This document shows, piece after piece, positions 25,636 through 34,708 of a DNA stretch of 64,000 nucleotides. Source of the DNA: Bermanella sp034112325 (lineage in GTDB: Bacteria > Pseudomonadota > Gammaproteobacteria > Pseudomonadales > Oceanobacteraceae). Under the pieces are notes generated by a model. That model was not told where the DNA came from. It did no database searches and worked only from the letters and a program-made list of their open reading frames with translations. The position numbers and the translations under genes are program-made. Each line of letters starts with the position of its first letter. Position 1 is the stretch's first letter. The stretch covers positions 1 to 64,000 of the forward strand of contig JAWUVO010000038.1 in assembly GCA_034112325.1 (NCBI GenBank), written 5' to 3'.

Positions 25636-28592
25636 TAGATATCCCTGTTTATTATGCCGTCGTCATCATCTTGATAACGTGGCAAGTTAATGATCACGCA
25701 AGTACCTGTGCCTGCTTGTTCGTCAGCGGGGCTCACAATACTAATATGACCGTAGTGTTCTTCAATTATGCTATAGACCAACGACAGGCCTAAGCCAGTG
25801 CCCTTGCCTACTTCTTTGGTGGTAAAAAAGGGTTCAAAGATTTGTTCAATTTTGTCTTCAGGAATGCCTTCTCCCTGGTCTATTACTTTGACTTCAATAG
25901 AGTGGCGTTCGATGACAGCAAAAACACTAATAGTTGTATTGTCGGGGCTAGCGTCGCGTGCGTTGCTTAATAAATTGACGAACACTTGCTGAATACGCTG
26001 TTCGTCTCCCAGTACAATAGCATCTTGCGGGCAATGATTGGCATATTCGATACAGTGTTCTTTGCCGCTAAGCATTAACAGATCCATAGCGTCTTGTGCG
26101 CATTGAAAAATACTAACAGGGCCTTGTTCTTGGTGTTGTGAGTGGTTACCAGTGTGCGAAAAATTCATTAATGATTGCACTATGCGCGTCACCCTTTGGG
26201 TTTGTTCTAAAATTTGCTCACCAATTTCAAGTAAATTTTCGTTGTCCGTTTCGTATTTTATATCTTGGGCTAAGCAGGCTATGCCAGTAATTGGGTTACC
26301 AATTTCATGGGCTACCCCTGCGGCCAATCGACCCACAGAAGCAAGGCGCTCGCTATGAATTAATTCTTCCTCTAATAATTGGGTCTCGGTTTGATCTTCA
26401 AGCAAAATAACTACGCCGCCATATTCGTGACTGTCAGGGTTTTCCAGTGCCCCTTTGTGAAGATTTATCCAGCGTGGTCGACCGTTTACTTCTATGGTTT
26501 TTTTATTGATGTGGGCGTTGCCGTCGGCAATAAAATCTACTAACAGACTGCGTAATGGTTCTTTTAAATTACTCACCTTGCTGCCTACCACTTCTTCGGC
26601 GGCTACTTGAGTCTGAATGGCCAACGCACTATTCCACATTAATATTTCGCCATCGGCGCCTAAACTACACGCACCCATGGGCAGGCGTTCAAGGGTTTGT
26701 CGATGAAAGCGACGCAGGCTATCAAGTTCAGCGGCTAGTCCTGTTAGTCGGGAGTGATAAGCCTCTAGACCTTTTTCAATAAATTGAATGTCATGGCTAG
26801 CTTGAAGCTCGTCTTTATACTTGTAGGGTAAATACTGGTTAACAATATTATGAGAAACAGACGGCCCCATTAATCCAGATAAGTTAACTTCAATACGACT
26901 TCTTAAGCGTCTTAGTTGATAAGGTCGGTTTTCATTGGCACCTAAATTTAGGTCGGTGAGAGCTTGGGAAATTTCACGCTTAGCCGCTTTTTCGCCTAAT
27001 GGAACAGCCAAGCTTAACATGAACTCATTGGCAGTATTGGCGACTAATTCTTTTCGTTGAGGTGCGCTTAATGTATCGATACTACAAGCTTCGGCGGCAC
27101 TTTCTTCAAGAGGTCGTGTTTTACTGACCATAGATATTCCCACAAAGAATATCGAGTTTAAAAATACAGATCCCATGGCCGCTAAATACCAGTTGTCACG
27201 ATCGGTCACAGGCAACAGCGGGTCGATCCAGGTAAGGCTAGTAAATTCTGCTAATGGAAGAAGCATTGCCCAAGCCCAGACCATTATCCCGGCGGTCAGG
27301 CCGGATAAAAATCCTTGGCGATTAGCATTGGGCCAATAGAGAACGCCCAGCACACCCGGTAAAAATTGTAATGTGGCCACAAACGCAATAATACCTAGTT
27401 CACTTAGGTCACGTCCTTGAGCTATGTATCGATAAAAGCAATAACAGGCAATGAAAATAGCCGCGATAACCCAGCGCCTAACCCATAACAGCCATGCGTA
27501 CATATCTTTATTGGGATTTGGCTGAAATGCTGGCAATACCAGATGATTTAATGCCATAGAGGCCATAGCTAGAGTGGTTACTATTACCATTCCTGATGCA
27601 GCTGCTAAGCCGCCAATAAAAGTAATAGCTGTTAGCCAGGGGCTTTGAAGCTCTAGGCCAATACCAATAGCAAAATATTCAACAGGAGTATCTAGCTCTA
27701 AATACATGCCGGCCCATAAAATAGGGGGCACCATAATAGCCATAATTAACAGAAATAAGGGCAAGCCCCAGCTTGCTGTATTCAGCGCCCGAGTTGAGGA
27801 GTTTTCAGTGAAAGCCATGTGAAACATGTGCGGCATTACAATCGCAGCGGCAAAAAACACCAATAACAAGGTGCGCCAAGGGCCTTCCTGAATTTGGCTT
27901 TGCATGCTGGTCAATTTAAAGTGGTTAGCTTGGAGCCAAACATCAATTGAATCGGGGCCATCAAATATACCAAAAACAGCGACACAACCAATAATGCTTA
28001 TGGCGATGAGTTTGATAATAGATTCAAAGGCAATGGCGAATACAAGGCTTTCATGTTTCTCTCTAGAGCTTACATGGCGGGCACCAAATAAAATTGCAAA
28101 TACAGTCATAACCGCGCAATAACCAAGTGCGATATCAATGCGGCCTAATTCGTTATTAAGCAAATGAAAGGTATCTGTGACGGCGGTTATCTGCAGTGTA
28201 ATAAGCGGCAGTATTGCGGCTAGCATAACCAATGTTGTGAAAGTACCTGCCGCCCGTGAGCGATATCTAAATGCAAATAAATCGGCTAAAGAAGTTAATT
28301 GGTAGCTCTTGGTAATTCTAAGGATGGGTTTAAGTAAAATAGGGGCAAGTACAAACGCGCCGCTGATGCCAATATAATAAGTAAGATAGCCATAACCATA
28401 TTCGTGAGCAAGGCCTACGCTGCCATAAAATGCCCACGCACTGGCGTAGACCCCCAGCGACAATACGTAAATAAACGGATGACGAACTACTTTTTGTGGA
28501 ATCCAATTTTTTTCTACAGAATATGCAGCTAAAAAAAGTGTAAAGAGATAAACCAGAACAATACTGACAAGTACGCCAAGACTAAAGCTCAT
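25635..28592 (-). CDS. cbrA: Sensor histidine kinase CbrA with sodium/solute-symporter domain
   Basis: A 985-residue membrane kinase. Residues 1-500 are a sodium/solute symporter-like (SSS) region with about 12-13 hydrophobic helices; a linker and a PAS-like segment follow (about 625-740, QTLERLPMGACSLGADGEILMWNSA). The kinase core has H-box VGRLAAGVAHEIGNPITG, N-box VFVNLLSNARDAS and G-boxes DQGEGIPEDK and GTGLGLSLVYSI. This architecture is that of CbrA, which senses carbon/nitrogen status and in some species binds histidine. It overlaps both the small upstream ORF (ATGA) and cbrB. Confidence 0.95.
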   Translation of the reverse strand: MSFSLGVLVSIVLVYLFTLFLAAYSVEKNWIPQKVVRHPFIYVLSLGVYASAWAFYGSVGLAHEYGYGYLTYYIGISGAFVLAPILLKPILRITKSYQLTSLADLFAFRYRSRAAGTFTTLVMLAAILPLITLQITAVTDTFHLLNNELGRIDIALGYCAVMTVFAILFGARHVSSREKHESLVFAIAFESIIKLIAISIIGCVAVFGIFDGPDSIDVWLQANHFKLTSMQSQIQEGPWRTLLLVFFAAAIVMPHMFHMAFTENSSTRALNTASWGLPLFLLIMAIMVPPILWAGMYLELDTPVEYFAIGIGLELQSPWLTAITFIGGLAAASGMVIVTTLAMASMALNHLVLPAFQPNPNKDMYAWLLWVRRWVIAAIFIACYCFYRYIAQGRDLSELGIIAFVATLQFLPGVLGVLYWPNANRQGFLSGLTAGIMVWAWAMLLPLAEFTSLTWIDPLLPVTDRDNWYLAAMGSVFLNSIFFVGISMVSKTRPLEESAAEACSIDTLSAPQRKELVANTANEFMLSLAVPLGEKAAKREISQALTDLNLGANENRPYQLRRLRSRIEVNLSGLMGPSVSHNIVNQYLPYKYKDELQASHDIQFIEKGLEAYHSRLTGLAAELDSLRRFHRQTLERLPMGACSLGADGEILMWNSALAIQTQVAAEEVVGSKVSNLKEPLRSLLVDFIADGNAHINKKTIEVNGRPRWINLHKGALENPDSHEYGGVVILLEDQTETQLLEEELIHSERLASVGRLAAGVAHEIGNPITGIACLAQDIKYETDNENLLEIGEQILEQTQRVTRIVQSLMNFSHTGNHSQHQEQGPVSIFQCAQDAMDLLMLSGKEHCIEYANHCPQDAIVLGDEQRIQQVFVNLLSNARDASPDNTTISVFAVIERHSIEVKVIDQGEGIPEDKIEQIFEPFFTTKEVGKGTGLGLSLVYSIIEEHYGHISIVSPADEQAGTGTCVIINLPRYQDDDDGIINRDI

Positions 28593-28765
28593 TGACTATC
28601 CTTCTCTTGCCAGCGTTGCAGCAATATCGAGCCACCAATTAAAATAAGCCATAGTGCGAAGGGGCGATACCAGCTTCCCGATTCGGCCAGCCACCAATCA
28701 ATGATGACTGGAGAAACAATAAAGCCAGCAAATACAAGCAGTAGAATAAGTCGATGAAAATACAT
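28589..28765 (-). CDS. cbrX: CbrX-like small membrane protein (58 aa) overlapping cbrA
   Basis: An ORF too short for most ORF callers. It translates to 58 residues: a hydrophobic helix (LILLLVFAGFIVSPVIIDWW), a short loop with WYRP, a second hydrophobic stretch (FALWLILIGGSILL) and a charged tail (QRWQEKDSQ). Its TGA overlaps the cbrA ATG as ATGA, so coupling is likely. I recall that Pseudomonas has a comparable small ORF, cbrX, at this position. The symbol is given by position and topology, not alignment. Confidence 0.75.
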   Translation of the reverse strand: MYFHRLILLLVFAGFIVSPVIIDWWLAESGSWYRPFALWLILIGGSILLQRWQEKDSQ

Positions 28766-28840
28766 ATCAATACTGTCCTGTTTTGAGTGAATTAATGGAG
28801 CCCGATGTTACTGGTGGTAACAACTTCAGGCAAGGTAAAG

Positions 28841-29737
28841 TTAAAAATTGATGTCTAAAATACCAGCCTTAAGGCTAGGAATAGCATTCATCTGCCAGTG
28901 CGTTGTAGCCCAACTTAACACCTCAGCAGGGCTGTTATGGGTAGTGGCTGGCGGTTTAGCTTGCTGAAGAAAATCCAGCACCTCTAACAGATTTTTTACA
29001 GGGTTGCTTAGATCTAACGCTTGAGCTTTATTTTGCTTGCTCAGCTTTTGCCCCTGCTCGTTAGTAATTAAAGGAATGTGCATGTAGCTGGGCACTGGCC
29101 AGCCCAATTGCTTTAATAAATAGATTTGTCTTGGCGTGTTATCTATCAGGTCGAGTCCACGGACAATATGGGTAACTCCGGAATCATAATCGTCCACTAG
29201 TACGGCCAATTGATAGGCGTACAACCCATCTTTACGCCTTAATACTTGGTCACCCACCTGTGCCAAGTCTTGGCTATATTCTTGGTAAACTCGGTCAATA
29301 AAAGTGATCTTTTGGTTTTTTATCAGCAAGCGCAGGGCAAGGTGTGGCTGTTGATGGGGTGTAGAGTGTGGTTGATCGCACTTGCCGTGGTGAAGACCCG
29401 CCTGGGCAGCTAGCATTTTGCGCGAGCAGCTACATGAAAACAACGCGCCTTTATTTTCTAGTAGATTCAGTACTTGCTCGTATCTAACAGAGTGCAAGCT
29501 TTGACGTTGAATTTCACCGTCCCAAATTAAATCGTGGGCAATTAGTTGCTGGGGGATAAGTGAATTGGCCGCAGGATCTTCTCTAGGAGGGTCAAGGTCT
29601 TCGATTCTTAGTAGCCACTGCCCTTTATGGTGTTTGGCGTCTAAATAGCTGGCAACAGCGGCTACAAGAGACCCGAAGTGAAGTGGGCCGGAAGGTGTAG
29701 GAGCAAATCGGCCGATGTAAGTCATAAAGCTGCTCAA
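28841..29737 (-). CDS. gluQ: Glutamyl-Q tRNA(Asp) synthetase
   Basis: Glutamylates the queuosine base at position 34 of tRNA-Asp. The 298-residue protein resembles a GluRS catalytic core without the anticodon domain: FAPTPSGPLHFGSLVAAV, the zinc-type Cys cluster CSCSRK with a downstream HHGKC, and the KMSKS-like GQKLSKQNKAQ. It follows dksA, separated by the dksA terminator, in the widespread dksA-gluQ arrangement. Confidence 0.95.
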   Translation of the reverse strand: MSSFMTYIGRFAPTPSGPLHFGSLVAAVASYLDAKHHKGQWLLRIEDLDPPREDPAANSLIPQQLIAHDLIWDGEIQRQSLHSVRYEQVLNLLENKGALFSCSCSRKMLAAQAGLHHGKCDQPHSTPHQQPHLALRLLIKNQKITFIDRVYQEYSQDLAQVGDQVLRRKDGLYAYQLAVLVDDYDSGVTHIVRGLDLIDNTPRQIYLLKQLGWPVPSYMHIPLITNEQGQKLSKQNKAQALDLSNPVKNLLEVLDFLQQAKPPATTHNSPAEVLSWATTHWQMNAIPSLKAGILDINF

Positions 29738-29780
29738 CTAAAAAAGATCAAACGGTCAATAATATAAAGCTTAAAACGCA

Positions 29781-29803
29781 AAAAGGCCCCGAAGGGCCTT
29801 TTA
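29781..29803 (-). terminator. Terminator between dksA and gluQ
   Basis: AAAAGGCCC-cgaa-GGGCCTTTT, 13 bases after the dksA stop on the minus strand. The T-run is short, so some read-through into gluQ is plausible, as in other dksA-gluQ loci. Confidence 0.8.
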
Positions 29804-29815
29804 ACTAAAAGGTAA

Positions 29816-30292
29816 TTACCCTTTTATTTGTTTTTCTTTCATTTCAGCTAGTGTTTTGCAGTCAATGCAAAGATCAGCTGTTGGACGTGCTTCTAAGCGG
29901 CGCACCCCAATCTCGATGCCACATGCATCACAGTATCCATAATCATCATTTTCGATAAGCTCTAGAGTCTTTTCGATTTTCTTGATTAGTTTACGTTCGC
30001 GATCACGAGTTCGAAGCTCTAGGCTAAACTCTTCTTCTTGGCTAGCTCTATCGTTTGGATCAGCATAGTTCTCTGCATCAGTCTGCATATGAACTTTTGT
30101 ACGATCTGCCTCTTCCATTAACTCCTGTTTCCAGTTGCTAAGAATAGCTTTAAAGTGATCCTTCATGGGACCACCCATAAATTCTTCGCCTTTCTTCTCC
30201 TTGTAAGGGGTGAAGTTAGACAGTGCGAAATCTTGTTTTGTATCTGTTGGCATTAATACTTGCCTCATGTTGGCTGATTGAAAATCAGACAT
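29816..30292 (-). CDS. dksA: RNA polymerase-binding transcription factor DksA
   Basis: Acts with ppGpp in the secondary channel of RNA polymerase during the stringent response. The 158-residue protein has the long coiled-coil with the DPNDRASQEEE tip and the C-terminal four-Cys zinc finger (CDACG, later CIDCK). The N-terminus is slightly variable (MSDFQSANMRQVLMPTD); a start at the internal Met (position 9 or 14) is possible. Confidence 0.97.
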   Translation of the reverse strand: MSDFQSANMRQVLMPTDTKQDFALSNFTPYKEKKGEEFMGGPMKDHFKAILSNWKQELMEEADRTKVHMQTDAENYADPNDRASQEEEFSLELRTRDRERKLIKKIEKTLELIENDDYGYCDACGIEIGVRRLEARPTADLCIDCKTLAEMKEKQIKG

Positions 30293-30444
30293 ATTTCCAT
30301 TACTCGCCCCTTTCGTCGTGGGCGATTTTAAAATTCGGCGAAAAACTACCAGATTACTTTGTTCTTATCTACATTTATTGTTAAAAAATGAAGACCTTTA
30401 GTTGAAAATCAGGACAATACGCTAAAAACCAACTGGGAATTACT

Positions 30445-31653
30445 ATGAAAGTGGCCAAACGCCTAAATAACATCGCGCCTTTTCATGTTATGGATCTGCT
30501 TGCTAAGGCTAAACAAATGCAAGCTGAAGGTCGAGATATAATTCACTTAGAAGTTGGCGAGCCCGATTTCTCTAGTCCAAAGGCCGTCATTGATGCTGGT
30601 ATTAAAGCATTAGAACAAGGCAAAACACACTATACAGCGGCAACTGGTTTACCTGAATTAAAGCAGGCAATATGTGGCTTTTATTTAACCCGTTATGACA
30701 AAAAGGTTGATCCGGAGCAAATAATAATCACTCCTGGTGCTTCAGGTGCATTACAGCTAATTAGCTCTTTATTGGTTAACCCAGATGAAACATTACTGTT
30801 AACCGATCCGGGCTATCCATGTAATCGACATTTTTTAGCCAATATAAATGCCGAGGGCCTGTTAGTACCTACTTTGGCTGAAAATGGCTTTCATTTAACC
30901 CCCGAGTTAGTAGATCAGAATTGGCAGTCAGCTACGATTGGTGCACTAGTTGCCAGTCCAGCAAACCCCACTGGGTCGGTAATGAGCGCTGAACAACTAA
31001 GAATATTACATCAATCTATTAGTGAAAAAGATGGATACTTAATAGTAGATGAAATCTATCATGGTCTAACATATGGAATAGATGCTGATACGGCGGTTGG
31101 TTTGGCGGCTAGTCAGGGCCGTGAACTCGAGCAGGATAATGTATTCGTAATTAATAGTTTTTCTAAATATTTCTCTATGACAGGCTGGCGGTTAGGTTGG
31201 CTAGTTGCACCCAAATGGGCAGTGAAAGATTTGGATAAACTGGCGCAAAACTTATTTTTGGCGCCATCGACGCCAGCACAATATGCAGCTTTATCGTTAT
31301 TTTCTGATGATTGTATCGCAGAGCTGGAAGATCGTAGATCGCAGTTTTGTGCTCGCCTCGAATATTTGTTACCAGCGATCCAGCAGCTAGGGTTTGTCGT
31401 ACCTGTCAAGCCAGAGGGCGCTTTTTATATTTATGCGGACATTAGTCAATTAGCACATGAGTATAATCAAGACAGTATGGCTTTTTGCTTGTCGTTACTT
31501 GAAGAAACCGGAGTGGCGATAACCCCAGGGATTGATTTTGGTAAACAGCATGGACATCATTTTGTGCGTTTTGCCTATACTGCAGATGTTCCTGTGTTAA
31601 AAAAAGTAGTTGCACGTATTAAACAATTTTTGTCAGCTGACGCGGCTAATTAA
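30445..31653 (+). CDS. PLP-dependent class I aminotransferase
   Basis: A 402-residue fold-type I aminotransferase. It shows SPANPTG, VDEIYHGL (Asp/Tyr contacts to PLP), the Schiff-base Lys in NSFSKYFSMTGWRLGW and the C-terminal substrate Arg in VRFAYT. The substrate is not certain: aspartate, alanine/valine or aromatic. Divergent from dksA and 23 bases before sfsA in the same direction; I recall a similar aminotransferase next to dksA in Pseudomonas. Confidence 0.9.
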   Translation: MKVAKRLNNIAPFHVMDLLAKAKQMQAEGRDIIHLEVGEPDFSSPKAVIDAGIKALEQGKTHYTAATGLPELKQAICGFYLTRYDKKVDPEQIIITPGASGALQLISSLLVNPDETLLLTDPGYPCNRHFLANINAEGLLVPTLAENGFHLTPELVDQNWQSATIGALVASPANPTGSVMSAEQLRILHQSISEKDGYLIVDEIYHGLTYGIDADTAVGLAASQGRELEQDNVFVINSFSKYFSMTGWRLGWLVAPKWAVKDLDKLAQNLFLAPSTPAQYAALSLFSDDCIAELEDRRSQFCARLEYLLPAIQQLGFVVPVKPEGAFYIYADISQLAHEYNQDSMAFCLSLLEETGVAITPGIDFGKQHGHHFVRFAYTADVPVLKKVVARIKQFLSADAAN

Positions 31654-31676
31654 TTCACTAACTAAAAGATATCTTA

Positions 31677-32423
31677 ATGAAATTTGAATTTCCGTTACAA
31701 AAAGGAAAATGGATAAAGCGATACAAGCGTTTTATGGTGGACTTAAGCTTACCTAACGGTGAAGAATTGACGGTTCATAATGCAAATACTGGCTCTATGA
31801 AAAACTGTTATGTAGAAGGTGGTGATGCTTGGTATTGGGATAGTAAAAATGAAAAACGTAAATATGTCCATAGTCTTGAACTTGTAGAAACACCATCTGG
31901 CCATGTGGCATGTATCAATACTTCTCGCCCTAACTATCTTGTAGCCGAAGCCATAGAAAACGGTACAGTGAAAGAATTGCAAGATTACCAAGAGTTAAAA
32001 ATGGAAGTACGTTATGGCGATGAAAAAAGTAGAATTGATATATTGTTGTCAGGTGGCAAAAAAAACATATATGTAGAAGTTAAAAATACAACGCTACTAG
32101 AGCAAACTACTAACGGTAAAGTGGACCAGAATGGTGATACTACCGATGGCATTGGTTTTTTCCCTGACAGTGTCAGTGATCGTGCTAGTAAACATTTACG
32201 TGAACTTATGCGCATGGTAGATGAAGGCCACAGAGGGGTGATATTTTTTTGCGTAAACCATACAGGTATAAAAGAAGTTAGGCCTGCGGATCATATAGAC
32301 ACATTATATGGAACCTTGCTACGAGAAGCGAAACACAAGGGGGTAGAAATACTGGCTTACAGAAGTGAAATTACAGATAACGAAATTATTTTAAAACAAT
32401 TTATCCCTGTGGTACTAAATTAA
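31677..32423 (+). CDS. sfsA: SfsA family DNA-binding/nuclease-like protein
   Basis: A 248-residue SfsA protein: an N-terminal OB-like region (KGKWIKRYKRFMVDL, VHNANTGSM) and a restriction-nuclease-like core with RIDILLSGGKKNIYVEVKNTTL, where the Asp and Glu-Val-Lys match the family's putative active site. Originally named for sugar-fermentation stimulation; its biochemical role is unclear. Last core gene before the lipid island. Confidence 0.95.
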   Translation: MKFEFPLQKGKWIKRYKRFMVDLSLPNGEELTVHNANTGSMKNCYVEGGDAWYWDSKNEKRKYVHSLELVETPSGHVACINTSRPNYLVAEAIENGTVKELQDYQELKMEVRYGDEKSRIDILLSGGKKNIYVEVKNTTLLEQTTNGKVDQNGDTTDGIGFFPDSVSDRASKHLRELMRMVDEGHRGVIFFCVNHTGIKEVRPADHIDTLYGTLLREAKHKGVEILAYRSEITDNEIILKQFIPVVLN

Positions 32424-32445
32424 TAATACGACTAACTAAAAAACT

Positions 32446-32477
32446 AAGTCCCATCATAAATAAGTCCCATCATAAAT
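32446..32477. repeat. 16-base tandem repeat at the left edge of the lipid island
   Basis: Two perfect copies of TAAGTCCCATCATAAA followed by TAAG, 22 bases after the sfsA stop. It marks the point where the sequence becomes AT-rich. No matching copy was noticed at the right edge of the island. Confidence 0.85.
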
Positions 32478-32573
32478 AAGCTTCAAAAAAATATATCCTA
32501 ATAAAAGTAGATTTGAAAAAGATAGATGTTACCAGAAGTGAATAATCAGCTATCTGGTAACTATTCTAATTTC

Positions 32574-33461
32574 CTAATTATTATTGTTGATCCAAGTTAA
32601 AAACTCAGCCCAAAGAGTACTTTCCATTTTTGGTCTAAAAATATCAAAGTGACCAATTTTTTTAAGATTAAAATCCTTAGGGTTAATATGAATGCGCTCT
32701 ACATTGCAGTTATAGTGATTTGCAATAAAGTCGACACATGCTTTTGGGGCCAAATTATCACCTTCAAAACTATAAGAACGAACTGGTGATGATATTTGTT
32801 TTAAATAGACAATTGATTCGGGAGCATGCTTGCCAAACATGTATTCTGGATCACGACACCAGCTAGCCCATTCATAAATAATACCAGACGGTAAATCCTC
32901 ACCAACGCCCAGTCTTTTAGATGGAAAATAGCGTAAAGTTTTAGTTAAGATGGGAACTAATATATGCCACAAGAAAAATAGTTTATATCGTTCAAAACCT
33001 TGCCAAAGTTTCCAGTAGCCACTTTGAACAGAGCAATGTAAAACAGAAGTAAGTTTATTATTATCTTTTGATAGTGCCAGTAACTGACCGCCTATGCTAT
33101 GACCTATAAAGTGAAGTGGGTAATTATTATAAGTAGATTTAGCCCAATTTATCATAGCGTTAAGATCTTGCTCTCCCCAGTCTCTAACATTCGCTTGTAA
33201 ACTTTTTAAATTATCATGTAAAGATCCTCCGATTCCTCTGTAATCAAAGCAAAGTACAACATAACCATGTTGAGAAAGGAATTTTGAAAAATGATAATAG
33301 TGTTGGCGCTTAACGGCAGTAGCCGATGCGATTAAAATAACACCTTTTATTTCGTTACTAGGTATAAACTGTGAGACTGATAATTTGAAATTGTCAGCAG
33401 TGTTAACAGATACATTAATTATTTCTATATCATCAATGTTATTATTTTTATTTATAGTCAT
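32574..33461 (-). CDS. Alpha/beta hydrolase (COG4757-like), lipid island
   Basis: A 295-residue serine hydrolase. The nucleophile elbow is FIGHSIGGQLL; FDYRGIGGS forms the oxyanion-side strand, and the acid/base partners are probably Asp in SFEGDNLAPK and His in KKIGHFDIF. No signal peptide is visible. It is a clear paralogue of its upstream neighbour (33527-34462): DYRGIG/EYRGIG, GHSIGGQL, SGYWKLW/KGYWRLW and the GH-containing tail are shared. Transcribed away from the desaturase genes; the substrate is unknown, and a lipid or acyl ester is inferred from context. Confidence 0.8.
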   Translation of the reverse strand: MTINKNNNIDDIEIINVSVNTADNFKLSVSQFIPSNEIKGVILIASATAVKRQHYYHFSKFLSQHGYVVLCFDYRGIGGSLHDNLKSLQANVRDWGEQDLNAMINWAKSTYNNYPLHFIGHSIGGQLLALSKDNNKLTSVLHCSVQSGYWKLWQGFERYKLFFLWHILVPILTKTLRYFPSKRLGVGEDLPSGIIYEWASWCRDPEYMFGKHAPESIVYLKQISSPVRSYSFEGDNLAPKACVDFIANHYNCNVERIHINPKDFNLKKIGHFDIFRPKMESTLWAEFLTWINNNN

Positions 33462-33526
33462 TGTCTAGTTTACTCATATTACTAACGTATTTATAAAGTT
33501 ATATAATGATTGTAGAAATTGGATAG

Positions 33527-34462
33527 TCATTTATTTGATGATTCTATCCAGCTTAAAACATCCTGCCAAAATGACTCGCATGCTTTAATATTTTTAAAAA
33601 CACCTGAATGCCCCAATTTTTTAACTCCAAATTGTGATGGATGTAGATGAAATCGAGTAAGGTTTGCATTACAGAATTTATTTGCTAGACAGTCTACAGA
33701 TTTCTTAGGTGCATATAAAAAGTCATCTTCGATACTAACCATTAACAGTGGACCTTTGTAACGAGAAAATTCGAAATCTAATTTTTTATTATCACGAGAA
33801 AAAAACTCTTCTGACAAACCCCATCGACACCAATCAAGAGCAATGCCTTTAGGTAGCGGAGATAATTTTAATAAAGACATAAACGAAAGAGATTTAAAGA
33901 ATATTAAGTAAAACTGAAAAAACTTCCAAGTAGCTAGCATTGCCAGCTGCATCTTCGTTGACCAAAGTCGCCAGTAACCTTTTTGAGATGCAATAGTAAT
34001 AATACCTTTGATATCTTTATAATCATCTAAAAATCCAAATAATTGCCCACCAATACTATGTCCTAATAAATATATATTTTTTGGGGCGATCGTTAGGTTA
34101 CACCAATTTATGATTCCTTGGATATCATGCTTAGCCCAATCTAAGATATTACTATTACTATCGGCATATTTTTTTGACTCTCCTATCCCCCTATATTCAA
34201 AGATAACTACCAGCCATCCCTTGCTAGCTAAAAAATTAGCTAATGGGACGTATCTTGATTTCATAACACCCATTGCCGAGCAGATAATTAGTAGTGAGTT
34301 CTCATTAAATTCTGGTATTTTTTTATTGGTCGAGTCAGTACTTAATGCTGTACTAGGTAAATAATAAAGAGAGGTAGAAATAAATTTTGAGTCTTTAGTG
34401 GGAACCAAATAATTTAAATTTATAACTCCAGTATGCTTATCAAAAATAAAATGATCCTTCAT
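33527..34462 (-). CDS. Alpha/beta hydrolase (COG4757-like), paralogue 2, lipid island
   Basis: A 311-residue serine hydrolase with the elbow LLGHSIGGQLF, EYRGIGES, an acidic partner in SIEDDFLYAPKKSVD and His in KKLGHSGVF. A hydrophobic stretch near residue 175-200 (WKFFQFYLIFFKSLSFMSLL) may bind membrane or acyl chains. It shares its organisation with the gene 65 bases downstream, so the pair arose by duplication. It diverges from the desaturase operon across a 246-base AT-rich spacer that must hold both promoters. Confidence 0.8.
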   Translation of the reverse strand: MKDHFIFDKHTGVINLNYLVPTKDSKFISTSLYYLPSTALSTDSTNKKIPEFNENSLLIICSAMGVMKSRYVPLANFLASKGWLVVIFEYRGIGESKKYADSNSNILDWAKHDIQGIINWCNLTIAPKNIYLLGHSIGGQLFGFLDDYKDIKGIITIASQKGYWRLWSTKMQLAMLATWKFFQFYLIFFKSLSFMSLLKLSPLPKGIALDWCRWGLSEEFFSRDNKKLDFEFSRYKGPLLMVSIEDDFLYAPKKSVDCLANKFCNANLTRFHLHPSQFGVKKLGHSGVFKNIKACESFWQDVLSWIESSNK

Positions 34463-34708
34463 TTATATCTCCATATACTTGATGTGGATGTTATTAGAAT
34501 TTGTAGGGTTACAATAAAATCTTAACGAAAGTTTAATAAAATTTAAATAAAATTATGTATTTAAAACTATTAATATAAAAATATACAGTAGGATTACCAT
34601 CTTAAGTACTAATTAATACGGATATAAAAAAATAAGTTTGATATTAAAATAGTCAGGAATAATAGTTATTGAATATATTTTATATCGTTTAATAAGTTGA
34701 GGAATGAA

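Noticed and set aside
32446..32477. Attachment site of an integrated element
   Set aside because: No integrase, tRNA gene or matching repeat at the other end of the island.
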